A DNA stretch of 64,000 nucleotides from Pontibacter pamirensis. GTDB taxonomy: Bacteria; Bacteroidota; Bacteroidia; Cytophagales; Hymenobacteraceae. The notes beneath the pieces are model-generated. The model was not told the origin of the DNA. It did not search any database and saw only the letters and a list, made by a program, of their open reading frames with translations. This document shows, piece by piece, positions 51,032-61,852 of this stretch. The position numbers and the translations under genes were made by a program. Numbering within the stretch: the first letter of the stretch is position 1; every line of letters starts with the position of its first letter. Location: assembly GCF_010015475.1 (NCBI RefSeq), contig NZ_SSNI01000008.1, forward strand, positions 1 through 64,000. Direction: 5' to 3'.

Positions 51032-52005
51032 TTGCGTAGCGTGAGGGTTAGTTGTTCTACAGCAGCCATCAGGTCCGCCACGGTAGCTGCCTGTGCAGGC
51101 GCGGCAGTAGTTGCATTCAAGGTGAGGCATTGTTGCGGTGCGCCGGTGGCTGTTAATATTTGTATGGCCTCCAGCACACTTTCCATTTCGGGTATAGCGA
51201 TGGCATTATGAATATTAGAAGGAGAAACAGCAGGCAGGTAAGGCCTTAGGTGCTGCAGTTGCAGCACCTGTAGCTGTAGCTGGAAAAGTTGGTCTTGCAG
51301 GAACCGCATTACAAAACCATTTGCAGGACGGAATACCAGTTCCTGTGTTGTGCCCAGTTGCTGAATTTTTCCGTCGTCCATCAGGCAGATGCGGTCGCCC
51401 AGTTCAAAAGCTTCCAGCACGTCGTGCGTCACCAGTACCTTGGTTTTATGCCGCAGCGCCTCGATATTTTTAAATTCACGCCGGATGCTGATGCGTGTAA
51501 AGGGATCCAAGGCCCCAAAAGGTTCATCCATCAGTATCACGGGCGGGTCCGAAATAAGCGCGCGGGCCAAGCCTACCCGTTGCTGCTGCCCCCCACTCAA
51601 TTCATGCGGATATTTTGGAAGGTACTGCTGCGCTGATATTCTGAGCAGATCCAGCACTTCCCGTGTGCGGGCTTCGATTTTCTCTTTTGACCAGTGCAGC
51701 AGGCGCGGCACCACTGCGATATTCTCTTGAACGGTATAGTGCGGAAACAGCCCTGCGCCCTGTATCACATACCCCATCTGCCGACGCAGTTCCTCCGGTT
51801 TCTGATGCTGTATATCTGTTCCTGCTACTTCAATAGTGCCTGCGGTGAGTTCCTCCAGCCGATTGATGAGTTTAAGGGTGGTGGTTTTGCCGCAGCCACT
51901 GGTGCCTAGCAGCACAAGCGTTTCACCTTCTTTTACATCCAGTGTCACGTCATCAACCGCCAGCAGTGAACCGAATTTTTTTGTTACGTTACGGAGGCGG
52001 ATCAT
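51028..52005 (-). CDS. Osmoprotectant ABC transporter ATPase (OpuCA/ProV-like)
   Basis: A 325-residue ATPase. Motifs are GTSGCGKTTTLKLINRL, the Q-loop MGYVIQGAGLFPHYTV typical of glycine betaine/choline transporters, signature [17 protein letters not shown], Walker B VILMDEPFGALD and the switch histidine VLVTHDVLEA. The C-terminal region after residue 240 is variable and lacks a recognisable pair of CBS osmosensing domains. First gene of a two-gene operon; the downstream permease starts within its stop codon. Confidence 0.9.
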   Translation of the reverse strand: MIRLRNVTKKFGSLLAVDDVTLDVKEGETLVLLGTSGCGKTTTLKLINRLEELTAGTIEVAGTDIQHQKPEELRRQMGYVIQGAGLFPHYTVQENIAVVPRLLHWSKEKIEARTREVLDLLRISAQQYLPKYPHELSGGQQQRVGLARALISDPPVILMDEPFGALDPFTRISIRREFKNIEALRHKTKVLVTHDVLEAFELGDRICLMDDGKIQQLGTTQELVFRPANGFVMRFLQDQLFQLQLQVLQLQHLRPYLPAVSPSNIHNAIAIPEMESVLEAIQILTATGAPQQCLTLNATTAAPAQAATVADLMAAVEQLTLTLRK

Positions 52006-52081
52006 GGTACTTTGGGTGCTGCTTTGATCATCATCCTCCTTCTACGAAAATATGCCGTTTTCGCTGACTTGAGTTTAAAAC

Positions 52082-53545
52082 CTAGTCAAACACGATCACC
52101 TTATCTTTATGCTTGCCGCGCATGTGGCCTCTGATAATCTGCTGCACATCTTTGTTGTCGTTATAGCGCTTGATGGCTCCTTTGAAATCCTCAAGGTTAC
52201 GAGCGGAGAAAGTCTCATCGACAAAGCCGAAGCCGAGGTAGGTGCCATGTTCTATTACTACCAATGATTTTTCGCCGGGTTCGCGCCCTTTGCCCACAAT
52301 AACGAAGCTGTTGTGTTCAAAGGAAAAGGATTCTATGGCGGCATCCACCCGCTTGTTATACTCCTCCGGGCTCTCTTTGCCCACGCAGGCACCTTGGCAC
52401 TGGTGCACCTGGTAATCGAAGCAGGCACCGTTTGTCTTATACAGGTCGCAGAGTTTCTGGCAGAGGTTGTATTTGCCCACCTTGTGGTACAGGAAGCCCT
52501 TCGCCTTAAACTGATTCGATAAAGCGATGATCGGCGTCATGTTCACGTTATCGGCTTTATTTACGCTACCGAAAGTCAGGCGCTTATAGCCGCTGCTATC
52601 TTCATACACATAAATGCCGGTGTTGAACACAGAGCGGCGCTGTTGCCTGTTGTACTGGGGCTTCATCCGCTTTATTTCAGCAGATTCAAACAGTAGCGCC
52701 ACCAGTTCATTGCCCATGGTCTCGTAGGTGATGTCGGAGATGCTGTTCTTGAAATCAAGCGATTTTCTGCTTTTATAGTCAATGTTAAAGTGCTGAATAA
52801 TACGCTTTTTGATGTTGATACTCTTGCCGACATAAATGACTTCACCCGCTTCATTATAGAAATAGTACACCCCTGGCACCATTGGCAGCGCATCCACCTG
52901 TTCTTTCCTGATATTGGGAGGAAGTAGGGAGGTTTTGATTTCTTCTTTAAGTACCTGAGTGGTGTTGTCGGCAGCCATTTGCATGTTGCCATCTACAACA
53001 GGCCTATCTATTTTAAGAAGCTTATCAAAAAGAACAGCCGTTGCCTCAGCATCGCCAATAGCGCGGTGGCGTTGTGTCAGCTCAATATCGATGCTCTTGC
53101 AAAGCTTACCCAGGCTATAGGAGGGCAGGCCGGGAATAAGTGCCCGGCTCAGACGTACCGTGCACAGGGTTTTGCGCTGAAAAGTAAAGCCTAAGTCAGC
53201 AAATTCTTTTTTAATAAAGGAATAGTCGAAGCGTACGTTGTGGGCCACAAAGACTTTACCCTCAGTAAATTCCACAATTTCTTTGGCTACCTCATAGAAC
53301 TTAGGAGCATCCTTTACCATCTCGTCCGTGATACCCGTTAGATTAGATATGAAGTAGGGGATGGGGCGCTGTGGGTTTATCAGCGTATTGTACTTGTCTA
53401 CTATTTTCTCTCCGTCATGGATGAAAATGGCGATTTCTGTTATTTTATCCTGAGCAGGCTGTCCGCCTGTGGTCTCAATGTCTATGATAGCGTACAAAAT
53501 GCTAAAATTTAATGCCTGTGGGTTAAGTGCCATGGCGGGTGCCAT
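52082..53545 (-). CDS. DnaQ-like exonuclease fused to a GIY-YIG nuclease domain
   Basis: A 487-residue protein. Residues 15-180 form a DEDDh 3'-5' exonuclease: AIIDIETTGG, HNVRFDYSFIKKEF, HRAIGDAEAT. Residues 215-300 are a UvrC-type GIY-YIG domain (MVPGVYYFYNEAGEVIYVGKS) followed by a UvrC-like extension with cysteines (LCQKLCDLYKTNGACFDYQVHQC). UvrC's UVR and RNase H-like domains are absent. The arrangement is like the mycobacterial Rv2191 type and Cho-like repair proteins. It probably acts in DNA repair. An in-frame ATG at 53533 is an alternative start. Confidence 0.9.
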   Translation of the reverse strand: MAPAMALNPQALNFSILYAIIDIETTGGQPAQDKITEIAIFIHDGEKIVDKYNTLINPQRPIPYFISNLTGITDEMVKDAPKFYEVAKEIVEFTEGKVFVAHNVRFDYSFIKKEFADLGFTFQRKTLCTVRLSRALIPGLPSYSLGKLCKSIDIELTQRHRAIGDAEATAVLFDKLLKIDRPVVDGNMQMAADNTTQVLKEEIKTSLLPPNIRKEQVDALPMVPGVYYFYNEAGEVIYVGKSINIKKRIIQHFNIDYKSRKSLDFKNSISDITYETMGNELVALLFESAEIKRMKPQYNRQQRRSVFNTGIYVYEDSSGYKRLTFGSVNKADNVNMTPIIALSNQFKAKGFLYHKVGKYNLCQKLCDLYKTNGACFDYQVHQCQGACVGKESPEEYNKRVDAAIESFSFEHNSFVIVGKGREPGEKSLVVIEHGTYLGFGFVDETFSARNLEDFKGAIKRYNDNKDVQQIIRGHMRGKHKDKVIVFD

Positions 53546-53635
53546 GAGCTTCCTCTACAACCAAAAATTTTAGTATTATGTTTCAAATCCGCCTTTTTCT
53601 AAGGTAAATAAGCAAACAGTATTAGCAAAACCTAT

Positions 53636-54775
53636 TTACGTGATGTCGTCGTTTTTCTTTCCCCGGCCAAGTCCGTTTACAATTTCATCAAACCAGTTCT
53701 TGATGCGTCCGGGCTTTTTAGGTTTTAGATCGTCTATGTCAGCGAGTAAAAACCCGAATGGCCGCGTGGGGGGGTAAGCATCAAAAATGACTTTTAGCAT
53801 GGCAATTACAGGAATGGAAATAATCATACCGGCTGCTCCCCATATCTCTCCACCAATCAATAAGGCAATGATGGCAGCAAAAGGATTAATACTCACTTTT
53901 GAACCAACCACAAAAGGTGTGATAAAATTACCCTCCAGGAACTGAACAAACATGAAGATGAGCACGACCACCACCGCATTTAGGAAATTACCCGTGGTGG
54001 CGAGTATAAACAGAGCAGGTAGTGAAGCCCCGATTAAGATACCTATATAAGGAATGACGGTTAGAATAGAGGCAAACACACCAAAGAAAATAGCATACTT
54101 CACGCCTACTATTAACAAGCCGGCAGAGTTTAGCAGTGCCACTACTACAATCACAATCATGAGGCCGGAGATATAACTTTGCACCACGTGCTGTATGTTG
54201 GTCATGGCCGTGGTAAAGTCGCCCCGATGATCTTTGGTGGTAAATTTAAATATAAACTGCTCGAGGTGGTCGCGGTAATAGAGCAGGCAGAACACAAAAA
54301 TGGGTACGATAGTGATAAGTGTTAAAGCGCCTGTTGTAACGGAGATTGTACTGCCTAGGAAAGTGGCAGAAATATCCTGTATACTGCCAATGGCGTTCCG
54401 GATAATCTGGTTTCTGTTGGAGGGAGGAATTTCAAAATGCCTGTACAGGAATTCCTGAACGTTTGCCAGGAGTGTCTCCAGGTTTTGCCCCACTGTATCC
54501 AACTCTGATGTCAAACTCATTAACTGCATCGACAAGAACCAGATAACCATACTGAGCACTATAATTACCAGCACAATGCTCAAAAGAATAGCCAAGGGGC
54601 GCGGTATTCCCCACCTTTCCATATCCCTGTTTAGAGGCAACAGCAGCAGGGAGAAGAGCAGCGCAAAGGCCAGTGGCATTAAAATAGGCTTGAATGTTTG
54701 CAGCCCTAAAATTAACAGCGCCAGCGCCAGTAGTATAAGTGTAAATTTAAAGTACTTGGGTAATTTTATTTCCAT
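53636..54775 (-). CDS. AI-2E family transporter (PerM/YhhT-like)
   Basis: A 379-residue inner-membrane protein with about eight helices. The N-terminal pair (YFKFTLILLALALLILGLQ; PLAFALLFSLLLLPL) is followed by a periplasmic helical region (about 80-150) and the conserved GLMIVIVVVALLNSAG and FLEGNFITPFVVGSKVSINPF motifs. The family exports various compounds or ions; no specific substrate can be named. The C-terminal tail is basic and cytoplasmic. It is transcribed alone, divergent from parE. Confidence 0.9.
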   Translation of the reverse strand: MEIKLPKYFKFTLILLALALLILGLQTFKPILMPLAFALLFSLLLLPLNRDMERWGIPRPLAILLSIVLVIIVLSMVIWFLSMQLMSLTSELDTVGQNLETLLANVQEFLYRHFEIPPSNRNQIIRNAIGSIQDISATFLGSTISVTTGALTLITIVPIFVFCLLYYRDHLEQFIFKFTTKDHRGDFTTAMTNIQHVVQSYISGLMIVIVVVALLNSAGLLIVGVKYAIFFGVFASILTVIPYIGILIGASLPALFILATTGNFLNAVVVVLIFMFVQFLEGNFITPFVVGSKVSINPFAAIIALLIGGEIWGAAGMIISIPVIAMLKVIFDAYPPTRPFGFLLADIDDLKPKKPGRIKNWFDEIVNGLGRGKKNDDIT

Positions 54776-54956
54776 TTAATTGTGCTGTCTTCTCCTTTCA
54801 CAAGCTCCTGAGGTACAGTTATTGTACCAAGTTGTTAGCAAATGTAAGGTAATAGGATTCAATAATTTTTATATTTATATGCTAAAAATATTAGCTTAAT
54901 TAGCTAGTGATTTTCTTTCGCTAGATGAACTTCTACCCTTAATTAAGAGTTATTAA

Positions 54957-54987
54957 TTGACTATTAGCCTCTAAATTTGTATATTTG
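54957..54987 (+). promoter_or_regulatory. Bacteroidota-type promoter of parE-parC
   Basis: TTG (54957-54959) and TATATTTG (54980-54987) are 20 bases apart, an exact fit to the TTG/TAnnTTTG consensus. The leader to the parE ATG would be about 130 bases. The rest of the 54776-55122 gap is AT-rich and holds no gene. Confidence 0.65.
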
Positions 54988-55122
54988 GCTAATATATTTA
55001 GTAATATTGAAACGAATAGGGTGTATAGTATAGGAGTCGGAACTTTAGATGGTGTCTATACTCTTATTATTTTCTATATTTCCGGTTGAATTTACCACAA
55101 CATCTACACTTACGCTTAAAGA

Positions 55123-56988
55123 ATGGCAGAGTTAGTTCAAAATAACTACAACGAAGACAGTATTCGGTCGCTGGAGCCGCGGGAGCATATCAGGCTGCGC
55201 CCTGGTATGTACATTGGTAAACTAGGCGATGGGTCATCGGCTGATGACGGTATTTATATCCTGGTAAAAGAGGTGATTGACAACTCCATTGACGAACACG
55301 TGATGGGGCATGGCAAAACCATTGAAGTCAAAATCTCTGACCATAAAGTGCAGGTGCGAGACTATGGCCGTGGTATTCCGTTGGGTAAGGTGATTGATTG
55401 CGTAAGCAAGATCAATACTGGCGGCAAGTACGACAGCAAAGCTTTCCAGAAATCAGTTGGTCTGAACGGTGTGGGTACAAAAGCTGTGAATGCCCTTTCC
55501 AGCCACTTCAGGGTGCAGTCGGTGCGCGACGGGCAGATGAAGGTGGCTGAGTTTGAGCAGGGGGTACTGGTGCAGGATCATGACCTGCAGGAGACAAGCC
55601 AGCGCAACGGTACGCTTACCTCCTTTGTGCCGGACGAAGTTATCTTTAAGAACTTCCAGTTTAACCCGGATTACCTAGAGAACCAAATCTGGAACTACGT
55701 GTACCTGAATGCCGGGCTTACGGTAAACTTTAACGGCAAGAAATTCTATTCTGAGAACGGCCTGCTGGACCTGCTGCGCAATAAGGCGGACGAAGAAAGC
55801 ATGCGCTATCCGATCATACATTTAAAAGGGGAGGATATAGAGCTTGCGATAACCCATGGCAACGATTATGGCGAGGAATACTATTCTTTTGTTAACGGAC
55901 AGTATACTACTATGGGCGGTACGCATTTGGCGGCTTTCCGTGAGGCGGTAGTGAAGACGGTGCGCGATTTCTATAAAAAAGATTATGATGCCGCCGACAT
56001 ACGGGGCTCTATCGTCGGTGCCATCAGTATACGCGTGCAGGAGCCGGTGTTTGAGTCGCAGACTAAAACAAAACTGGGTTCTATCGAAATGGGGCCTGAG
56101 GGCCCGGCAGTGCGTGCCTTTATCAACGACTTTGTAAAAGAGCACCTCGACAACTACCTGCACAGAAACACAACCACAGCCGAAGCGCTGAAGAAGCGTA
56201 TTGAGCAGAGTGAGCGCGAGCGTAAGGACATGGCAGGCGTGAAGAAACTGGCCAACCAGCGTGCCAAAAAAGCGAACCTGCACAACCGCAAACTCCGCGA
56301 CTGCCGCATGCATTTTAATGAGGACAAGCATGAGAACGCCCTTCTTTCTACACTCTTCATTACTGAGGGTGATTCGGCAAGTGGTTCTATCACCAAGTCA
56401 CGCAACGTGGACACAGAGGCGGTATTCAGTTTAAGGGGAAAGCCGCTCAACTGCTTTGGCCTGAAAAAAAAGGTGGTATATGAAAACGAAGAGTTTAACC
56501 TGCTGCAGCACGCCCTGAACATTGAAGAGGGCTTGGAAGGCTTGCGTTACAACCGCGTGGTAGTAGCCACGGATGCCGACGTGGACGGTATGCACATTCG
56601 CTTACTGCTGCTTACGTTTTTCCTGCAATTCTTCCCTGACCTGGTGAAGAACGGACACGTGTACATATTAGAGACGCCATTATTCCGGGTGCGCAATAAG
56701 AAGGAGACGATCTATTGCTACAACGAGACGGAGAAGCAGGAAGCAATCAATAAGTTGGGCAAGCGGCCAGAGATTACTCGTTTCAAGGGTTTGGGTGAGA
56801 TTTCTCCAGACGAGTTCGGCAAGTTTATCGGTGACAACATTAAGCTGAAGCCGGTTATCCTGCATAAAGACACCACTATACAGAAAATGCTGAGCTATTT
56901 TATGGGCAAGAACACGCCGGAGCGACAGGGTTTTATTATCGACAATCTGAAAATTGAAAAAGACATAGTAGAGGAAGTGTATGCATAA
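55123..56988 (+). CDS. parE: DNA topoisomerase IV subunit B
   Basis: A 621-residue ATPase subunit of a type IIA topoisomerase, which unlinks daughter chromosomes. GHKL motifs: [36 protein letters not shown]. The Toprim region has [14 protein letters not shown] and [21 protein letters not shown]. The C-terminus ends in [16 protein letters not shown]. Length and the sequence type match the Bacteroidota topoisomerase IV rather than GyrB. parC overlaps its stop by 8 bases. Confidence 0.94.
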   Translation: MAELVQNNYNEDSIRSLEPREHIRLRPGMYIGKLGDGSSADDGIYILVKEVIDNSIDEHVMGHGKTIEVKISDHKVQVRDYGRGIPLGKVIDCVSKINTGGKYDSKAFQKSVGLNGVGTKAVNALSSHFRVQSVRDGQMKVAEFEQGVLVQDHDLQETSQRNGTLTSFVPDEVIFKNFQFNPDYLENQIWNYVYLNAGLTVNFNGKKFYSENGLLDLLRNKADEESMRYPIIHLKGEDIELAITHGNDYGEEYYSFVNGQYTTMGGTHLAAFREAVVKTVRDFYKKDYDAADIRGSIVGAISIRVQEPVFESQTKTKLGSIEMGPEGPAVRAFINDFVKEHLDNYLHRNTTTAEALKKRIEQSERERKDMAGVKKLANQRAKKANLHNRKLRDCRMHFNEDKHENALLSTLFITEGDSASGSITKSRNVDTEAVFSLRGKPLNCFGLKKKVVYENEEFNLLQHALNIEEGLEGLRYNRVVVATDADVDGMHIRLLLLTFFLQFFPDLVKNGHVYILETPLFRVRNKKETIYCYNETEKQEAINKLGKRPEITRFKGLGEISPDEFGKFIGDNIKLKPVILHKDTTIQKMLSYFMGKNTPERQGFIIDNLKIEKDIVEEVYA

Positions 56989-59743
56989 CGACGAGTTGAA
57001 TAACGAAGAATTAAATCACGAAGACGAGTTGGAAGTAACCTTCAACGATGGGGAAGGAGAACTGATCCATAACGTAACGCCTGTAGCCGGCCTTTATGAG
57101 ACCTGGTTCCTCGACTATGCTTCTTATGTTATTCTGGAGCGTGCGGTGCCAGCCATTGAAGACGGCCTGAAGCCGGTGCAGCGGCGCATTCTGCACGCCA
57201 TGAAAGAGATGGACGATGGCCGCTTTAACAAAGTAGCCAACGTGATAGGGCAGACCATGCAGTACCACCCGCACGGCGACGCCTCAATCGGGGACGCCAT
57301 GGTGAACCTTGGTCAGAAAGATTTGTTGATTGAAACGCAGGGTAACTGGGGTGATGTGCGCACCGGCGACAGCGCTGCTGCCCCGCGTTATATAGAAGCC
57401 CGGCTTTCTAAGTTTGCGCTGGATGTGGTGTTTAACCCGCAGACTACTTTATGGCAGCTGTCTTACGATGGTCGTAAAAATGAGCCGGTGACACTGCCTG
57501 TGAAATTCCCGCTGCTGCTGGCGCAAGGTGTGGAGGGGATTGCCGTAGGATTGTCTACTAAAATTATGCCGCACAACTTCCGCGAGCTGATCAAAGGGTC
57601 TATCGATGTGCTGAAAGGCCGCAGTACACAGCTGCTGCCAGACTTCCCGAACGGCGGCTTGGTAGACGTAACGAATTACAACTCCGGCATGCGTGGCGGG
57701 CGTATCCGCGTGCGCGCCACCATTGAAAAGGTCGATAAGACCATGCTCATTATACGGGACGTTCCTTACGGTATAACGACTACCGGCCTGATGGAATCGA
57801 TCGTGAAGGCGAGTGAGAATAACAAGATCAAAATTAAGAAGGTAATTGATAATACAGCGGCCAATGTAGAAATACAGGTACACTTGCCCGCCGGTGTATC
57901 ACCTGACCTGACGATTGATGCCCTTTACGCTTTTACAGACTGCGAGGTATCCATCTCCCCGAATACCTGTGTGATAATCGACGATAAGCCACACTTTCTG
58001 AATGTGGATGAGCTGCTGCGCATTTCTACTTTTAAAACAGTAGATCTGTTGAAGCGGGAGTTGGAGATACGCCGGGCAGAACTGGAAGACAAGTGGCATC
58101 ATTCTTCCCTTGAAAAGATATTCATAGAAAACCGAATTTACCGCGACATAGAAGAATGTGAAACGTGGGAGGCGGTGCTGGAGGCCATAGACAAAGGCTT
58201 GGAGCCATTTAAACCGTTGCTGCGCCGCGAGGTGACAGAAGAGGATATTGTCAGGCTGACGGAGATCAAAATCAAGCGCATTTCTAAGTTTGACTCCTTC
58301 AAGGCTGACGAATATATCCGAAAGCTGGAAGAGGAGATGGCTGAGGTGGAGGACAACCTGGCGCACCTTATCCGCTATGCCATTGGTTACTTCGAAGCAC
58401 TGCTGAAGAAGTATGGGCAGGGCCGTGAGCGAAAAACGCAGTTAAAGACATTTGATGTAATTAATGCACAGAACGTTGCGATTGCGAACCAAAAGCTATA
58501 CATGAATGCCAAAGACGGCTTTATTGGTACAGGACTTCGCAAAGATGAGTTTGTGTGCGATTGCTCCGACATGGACGACATCATTGTGTTCCGCAAAGAC
58601 GGCAAATTCACAGTGACGAAAGTAGCCGAGAAAACATTCGTAGGCAAAGACATCCTACTTGCCGGTGTGTACAACAAGAACGATGAGCATATGGTGTATA
58701 ATATGATTTACTTGGATAGTAAATCAGGTGTCTCTTATGCCAAGCGCTTCTCAGTGAAGTCTATCACCCGCGACAAAGAGTATGACTTGACCAAAGGCAA
58801 CAAAGGCTCTAAAGTACATTACCTGACGTCTAATCCTAATTCTGAGTCTGAAGTAGTAACTATCTCGTTATCACCTCAGGCCAGCGCACGTGTTAAAGTT
58901 TTTGATTATGACTTTGCCGAGCTGATGATTAAAGGAAAAGGCTCAAACGGCAATATCGTGACGAAGTATCCGGTGAAGAAAGTGGTGCAGAAGAGCCTTG
59001 GCGAGTCTACTCTCGGTGGCCGTGAAATATTCTATGACGAAGTGATTGGTCGGCTTAATACCGAAGGCCGTGGCCGTTACCTCGGCTCGTTTAATACGGA
59101 TGATACCATTCTGGTGGTGTATGAAGACGGTAGCTATGAGTTGACCTCGTTTGACCTGGCCAACCACTATACTGTTGAAAAGATTAAGGTGCTGCAGAAG
59201 TTCTATCCGGAGTTGATTGTCTCCTCCATTTACTACGAAGGCGAGAACAAAATCTATTACGTGAAGCGCTTTAAAGTAGAGACCTCTACAGTGGGTAAAC
59301 GCTTCCCCTTCATTCCAGAAATGAAGGGCTCCCGTTTGGAGGCAGTTTCCACACATCCGGAGCCACTGGCTACCATCTCCTTCAAGCGCGATCGCCGCAG
59401 CGAGAAAGAGACAGAGAAGCTGCTGCTGAATGAGTTCATCGATGTGAAAGGATGGAAAGCTTTAGGTAATAAACTCAACTATTACAAGGTGCTGGATGTG
59501 TCGCTGCCGAAAATGGAGGCAGTAGAGCAGCCGGACGATGAGAAAGCCAAGAGCAGGAAATCGGCACCTAGAAAGGCCCCTGCTACGGTTCCCTCTGAGT
59601 TAAAGGTGCTTGCCGAAGAGGCCGCCAGGCTGAGCGCTACCCAACATCACGAGTCAGATTTCGTAGAAAAAGGTGTAGACGATAGCAGTGAGATTTCGGA
59701 AAAAGAGGCGCTTCGAAGAAAAAAGCAACTTGATCTTTTTTAG
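56981..59743 (+). CDS. parC: DNA topoisomerase IV subunit A
   Basis: A 920-residue breakage-reunion subunit. The catalytic tyrosine lies in [14 protein letters not shown], after the conserved [11 protein letters not shown] and [14 protein letters not shown] segments (quinolone-resistance region). A coiled-coil tower ([20 protein letters not shown]) and a C-terminal beta-pinwheel-like region ([10 protein letters not shown] and others) follow. The last ~80 residues are charged and low-complexity. It is longer than E. coli ParC, as is usual in Bacteroidota. The start codon sits inside the end of parE, so translation is coupled. Confidence 0.94.
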   Translation: MHNDELNNEELNHEDELEVTFNDGEGELIHNVTPVAGLYETWFLDYASYVILERAVPAIEDGLKPVQRRILHAMKEMDDGRFNKVANVIGQTMQYHPHGDASIGDAMVNLGQKDLLIETQGNWGDVRTGDSAAAPRYIEARLSKFALDVVFNPQTTLWQLSYDGRKNEPVTLPVKFPLLLAQGVEGIAVGLSTKIMPHNFRELIKGSIDVLKGRSTQLLPDFPNGGLVDVTNYNSGMRGGRIRVRATIEKVDKTMLIIRDVPYGITTTGLMESIVKASENNKIKIKKVIDNTAANVEIQVHLPAGVSPDLTIDALYAFTDCEVSISPNTCVIIDDKPHFLNVDELLRISTFKTVDLLKRELEIRRAELEDKWHHSSLEKIFIENRIYRDIEECETWEAVLEAIDKGLEPFKPLLRREVTEEDIVRLTEIKIKRISKFDSFKADEYIRKLEEEMAEVEDNLAHLIRYAIGYFEALLKKYGQGRERKTQLKTFDVINAQNVAIANQKLYMNAKDGFIGTGLRKDEFVCDCSDMDDIIVFRKDGKFTVTKVAEKTFVGKDILLAGVYNKNDEHMVYNMIYLDSKSGVSYAKRFSVKSITRDKEYDLTKGNKGSKVHYLTSNPNSESEVVTISLSPQASARVKVFDYDFAELMIKGKGSNGNIVTKYPVKKVVQKSLGESTLGGREIFYDEVIGRLNTEGRGRYLGSFNTDDTILVVYEDGSYELTSFDLANHYTVEKIKVLQKFYPELIVSSIYYEGENKIYYVKRFKVETSTVGKRFPFIPEMKGSRLEAVSTHPEPLATISFKRDRRSEKETEKLLLNEFIDVKGWKALGNKLNYYKVLDVSLPKMEAVEQPDDEKAKSRKSAPRKAPATVPSELKVLAEEAARLSATQHHESDFVEKGVDDSSEISEKEALRRKKQLDLF

Positions 59744-59826
59744 ATTATAATCAATTTGTTTTTTCCGAAAGGTTGCTCTTGCTAAAGTCTTCCGCAATAC
59801 GTAGATTGTAGGGTGTATAAGTATAT

Positions 59827-60603
59827 ATGAGAAGACTTTTTAAAATATTTCTGTTAGCAAGCATACTCTGTGCAGGAGCGCCTGCTGCTATGGCAGGCGC
59901 CCCCTTCTCAGGAAATGAGCAACTGCTGCAACAGGCAAAGCAGCTCCTGAACAGCTACAAAGACAGCGAAGCGCTGCTTTTGTATGAGCAGGTGCTTGCC
60001 GCCGCACCGGATAACTACGAAGCGCTCTGTAAAGCCAGCCTGCTGCATTGCCGTATCGGCGAACGCTATAGCAGCGACGAGACTTCCAAGATGCAGCATT
60101 TCTCTAAGGCGAAGAAGTATGCGCAGAAAGCTTATGAATTAGATCCTGTTGATGCTGAGTCTAACTTTGTCATGGCGCTCTCAATAGGTGCTGAAGCGAT
60201 GGCTTCCGGGGCTAAAGAACGTTTAGTAGGCATTAACGAGGTGAAGACATTTCTGGATGCTGCCCTGGCTTCCAACAGACAGCATGCAGAAGCCTGGCAT
60301 ATTATGGGGCGTTGGTATTTTAAGATGGCGAACCTCAACCTTGTAGAAAAGGTAGCATCTAAAATGCTCTTTGGAGGAGTATGTGATGAGGCTACAAATA
60401 CGCATGCCGCAGAAGCGCTTGAAAATGCTATTGCTAATGACCCGAATAATATCCGGTATTACTACGACCTTGCCTGCATTTATAATGAAATGAAGGATAC
60501 AGCAGCCAGAAATAAAACTTTGGAGAAAGCCGTCTCGCTCACCTATGAGACGAAGGAAGAACTTGAGTTAAGCAGGCGCTGTAAGATTATGCTTCAAGAG
60601 TAA
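59827..60603 (+). CDS. Secreted TPR-repeat protein
   Basis: A 258-residue protein with a signal peptide (FKIFLLASILCAGAPAAMAG). The rest is all-helical with TPR-like units (KDSEALLLYEQVLAAAPDNYEALCKASLLHCRIGE; AKKYAQKAYELDPVDAESNFV; AEAWHIMGRWYFKMANL; NNIRYYYDLACIYNEMKD). TPR proteins scaffold complexes. It is probably periplasmic. No partner is indicated. Resembles RMDN-like (FAM82) TPR proteins in the arrangement. It has its own terminator. Confidence 0.8.
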   Translation: MRRLFKIFLLASILCAGAPAAMAGAPFSGNEQLLQQAKQLLNSYKDSEALLLYEQVLAAAPDNYEALCKASLLHCRIGERYSSDETSKMQHFSKAKKYAQKAYELDPVDAESNFVMALSIGAEAMASGAKERLVGINEVKTFLDAALASNRQHAEAWHIMGRWYFKMANLNLVEKVASKMLFGGVCDEATNTHAAEALENAIANDPNNIRYYYDLACIYNEMKDTAARNKTLEKAVSLTYETKEELELSRRCKIMLQE

Positions 60604-60630
60604 TAATACCTAAGCATTTAATTTGCTTAT

Positions 60631-60668
60631 AAAGCCTGCTTCCGAACGGTGGCAGGCTTTTAGTTTTT
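60631..60668 (+). terminator. Terminator of the TPR gene
   Basis: A 9-bp stem AAAGCCTGC / GCAGGCTTT with a 12-base loop is followed by TAGTTTTT, 27 bases past the stop codon. Confidence 0.8.
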
Positions 60669-60768
60669 AGTGCTGCCACCTGAAGGTTATTTCAAATTGG
60701 TTAAAATGTCTTAATTTAGCGCTTACGTGTTACGGTACCTCTTTTTAAATTTCCTTTTTAAGCGGATA

Positions 60769-61842
60769 ATGGTTTGTTTCCCGCGTTTGCTTTTACTGTT
60801 GCCTTTCTTTTTTGCCTCCTGCAGCCTCGAAGAGGATAATAGGGAGCAGATGGTGAATCTGCAGCAAGTTAAGGACGACCCTGAGGCGCAACTGGTAAAC
60901 CTGAACGCGGCCATTGAACAGACGGGCAGCGACGGTAGCCTGTATGCCCGCAGAGCGGTTGTATTGCTGCGTAAAGGAGAACTGGAGCAGGCTTTGGATG
61001 ATGCGAACAAAGCGGTAAAGCTGTCCCGGAATGAGCCCTCCAGCCTTTTTGTAAAAGCGCAGGTACTACGCACCATGGGTAATACAGAGGAGGCGCTGCC
61101 GCTGGCTTTACAGGCTGAGCGGAACTCGTATCAGAGTTCCTCGCTGTACGTGCTTCTGGGTGATTTATACCTCCGGCGCAACGATTATCAGCAGGCACAG
61201 GCGTACCTGAACAAAGCGCAGGAGCTTTCGCCTAACGATGAATTTGCTTTCTATTATGAAGGGCGGATCCAGGAAGCAACAGGCGATTCTGCTAGAGCCA
61301 TGCAAAGTTACCTGCATGCGCTGGAACAGGCGCCAGCCTTTGTGGAGGCACAGCGTGAGCTATCGGGCTTGCTTGTTGCGGAAGGAGATTTTAATGCAGC
61401 AAAACCATATCTGGCGAATGCCTTGGATGCGGCACCTGCAGATGGGCTTTTATGGTACTACAAAGGGCTTGTATTTAAAGCAGAGCAGAAACCGGATAGT
61501 GCGTTGCAGGCCTTTAAACGGGCAGTAAGTTTAGATGATACCATACAGGGCGCACATTACTGGTTGGGGATACAGCAGCATGGTCTAGGTAATAATGAGG
61601 CTGCTATTTCCCATTTGCAAAAAGCTGCTGCCAGCTATCAGGGAGAGCTTAAATACATGACTACCTTGGCCAGTGCTTATGAGCGCACGGGGCAGAATAG
61701 ATTGTCCCTGGCCACTTACCAGCGCTTGGTGGAGGCAGAGCCAACGTATACGTACGCGTACCAGGCCATTAGCCGCATCAAAAGTAAATTAATGAAACCC
61801 ATACCTGACAGCACAGCAGTGCGGCAGGTACAGATAGAATAA
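60769..61842 (+). CDS. TPR-repeat lipoprotein
   Basis: A 357-residue lipoprotein from the ATG at 60769 (MVCFPRLLLLLPFFFASC, lipobox cysteine); the open frame runs back to a GTG at 60727. It contains about eight TPR units (SLYARRAVVLLRKGELEQALDDANKAV; YVLLGDLYLRRNDYQQAQAYLNKAQELSP; DGLLWYYKGLVFKAEQKPDSALQAFKRAV; AHYWLGIQQHGLGNNEAAISHLQKA). Membrane-attached TPR proteins of this kind often act in envelope assembly or gliding, but no specific role is seen. It ends 10 bases before thrS. Confidence 0.85.
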   Translation: MVCFPRLLLLLPFFFASCSLEEDNREQMVNLQQVKDDPEAQLVNLNAAIEQTGSDGSLYARRAVVLLRKGELEQALDDANKAVKLSRNEPSSLFVKAQVLRTMGNTEEALPLALQAERNSYQSSSLYVLLGDLYLRRNDYQQAQAYLNKAQELSPNDEFAFYYEGRIQEATGDSARAMQSYLHALEQAPAFVEAQRELSGLLVAEGDFNAAKPYLANALDAAPADGLLWYYKGLVFKAEQKPDSALQAFKRAVSLDDTIQGAHYWLGIQQHGLGNNEAAISHLQKAAASYQGELKYMTTLASAYERTGQNRLSLATYQRLVEAEPTYTYAYQAISRIKSKLMKPIPDSTAVRQVQIE

Positions 61843-61852
61843 TAGATAAGAC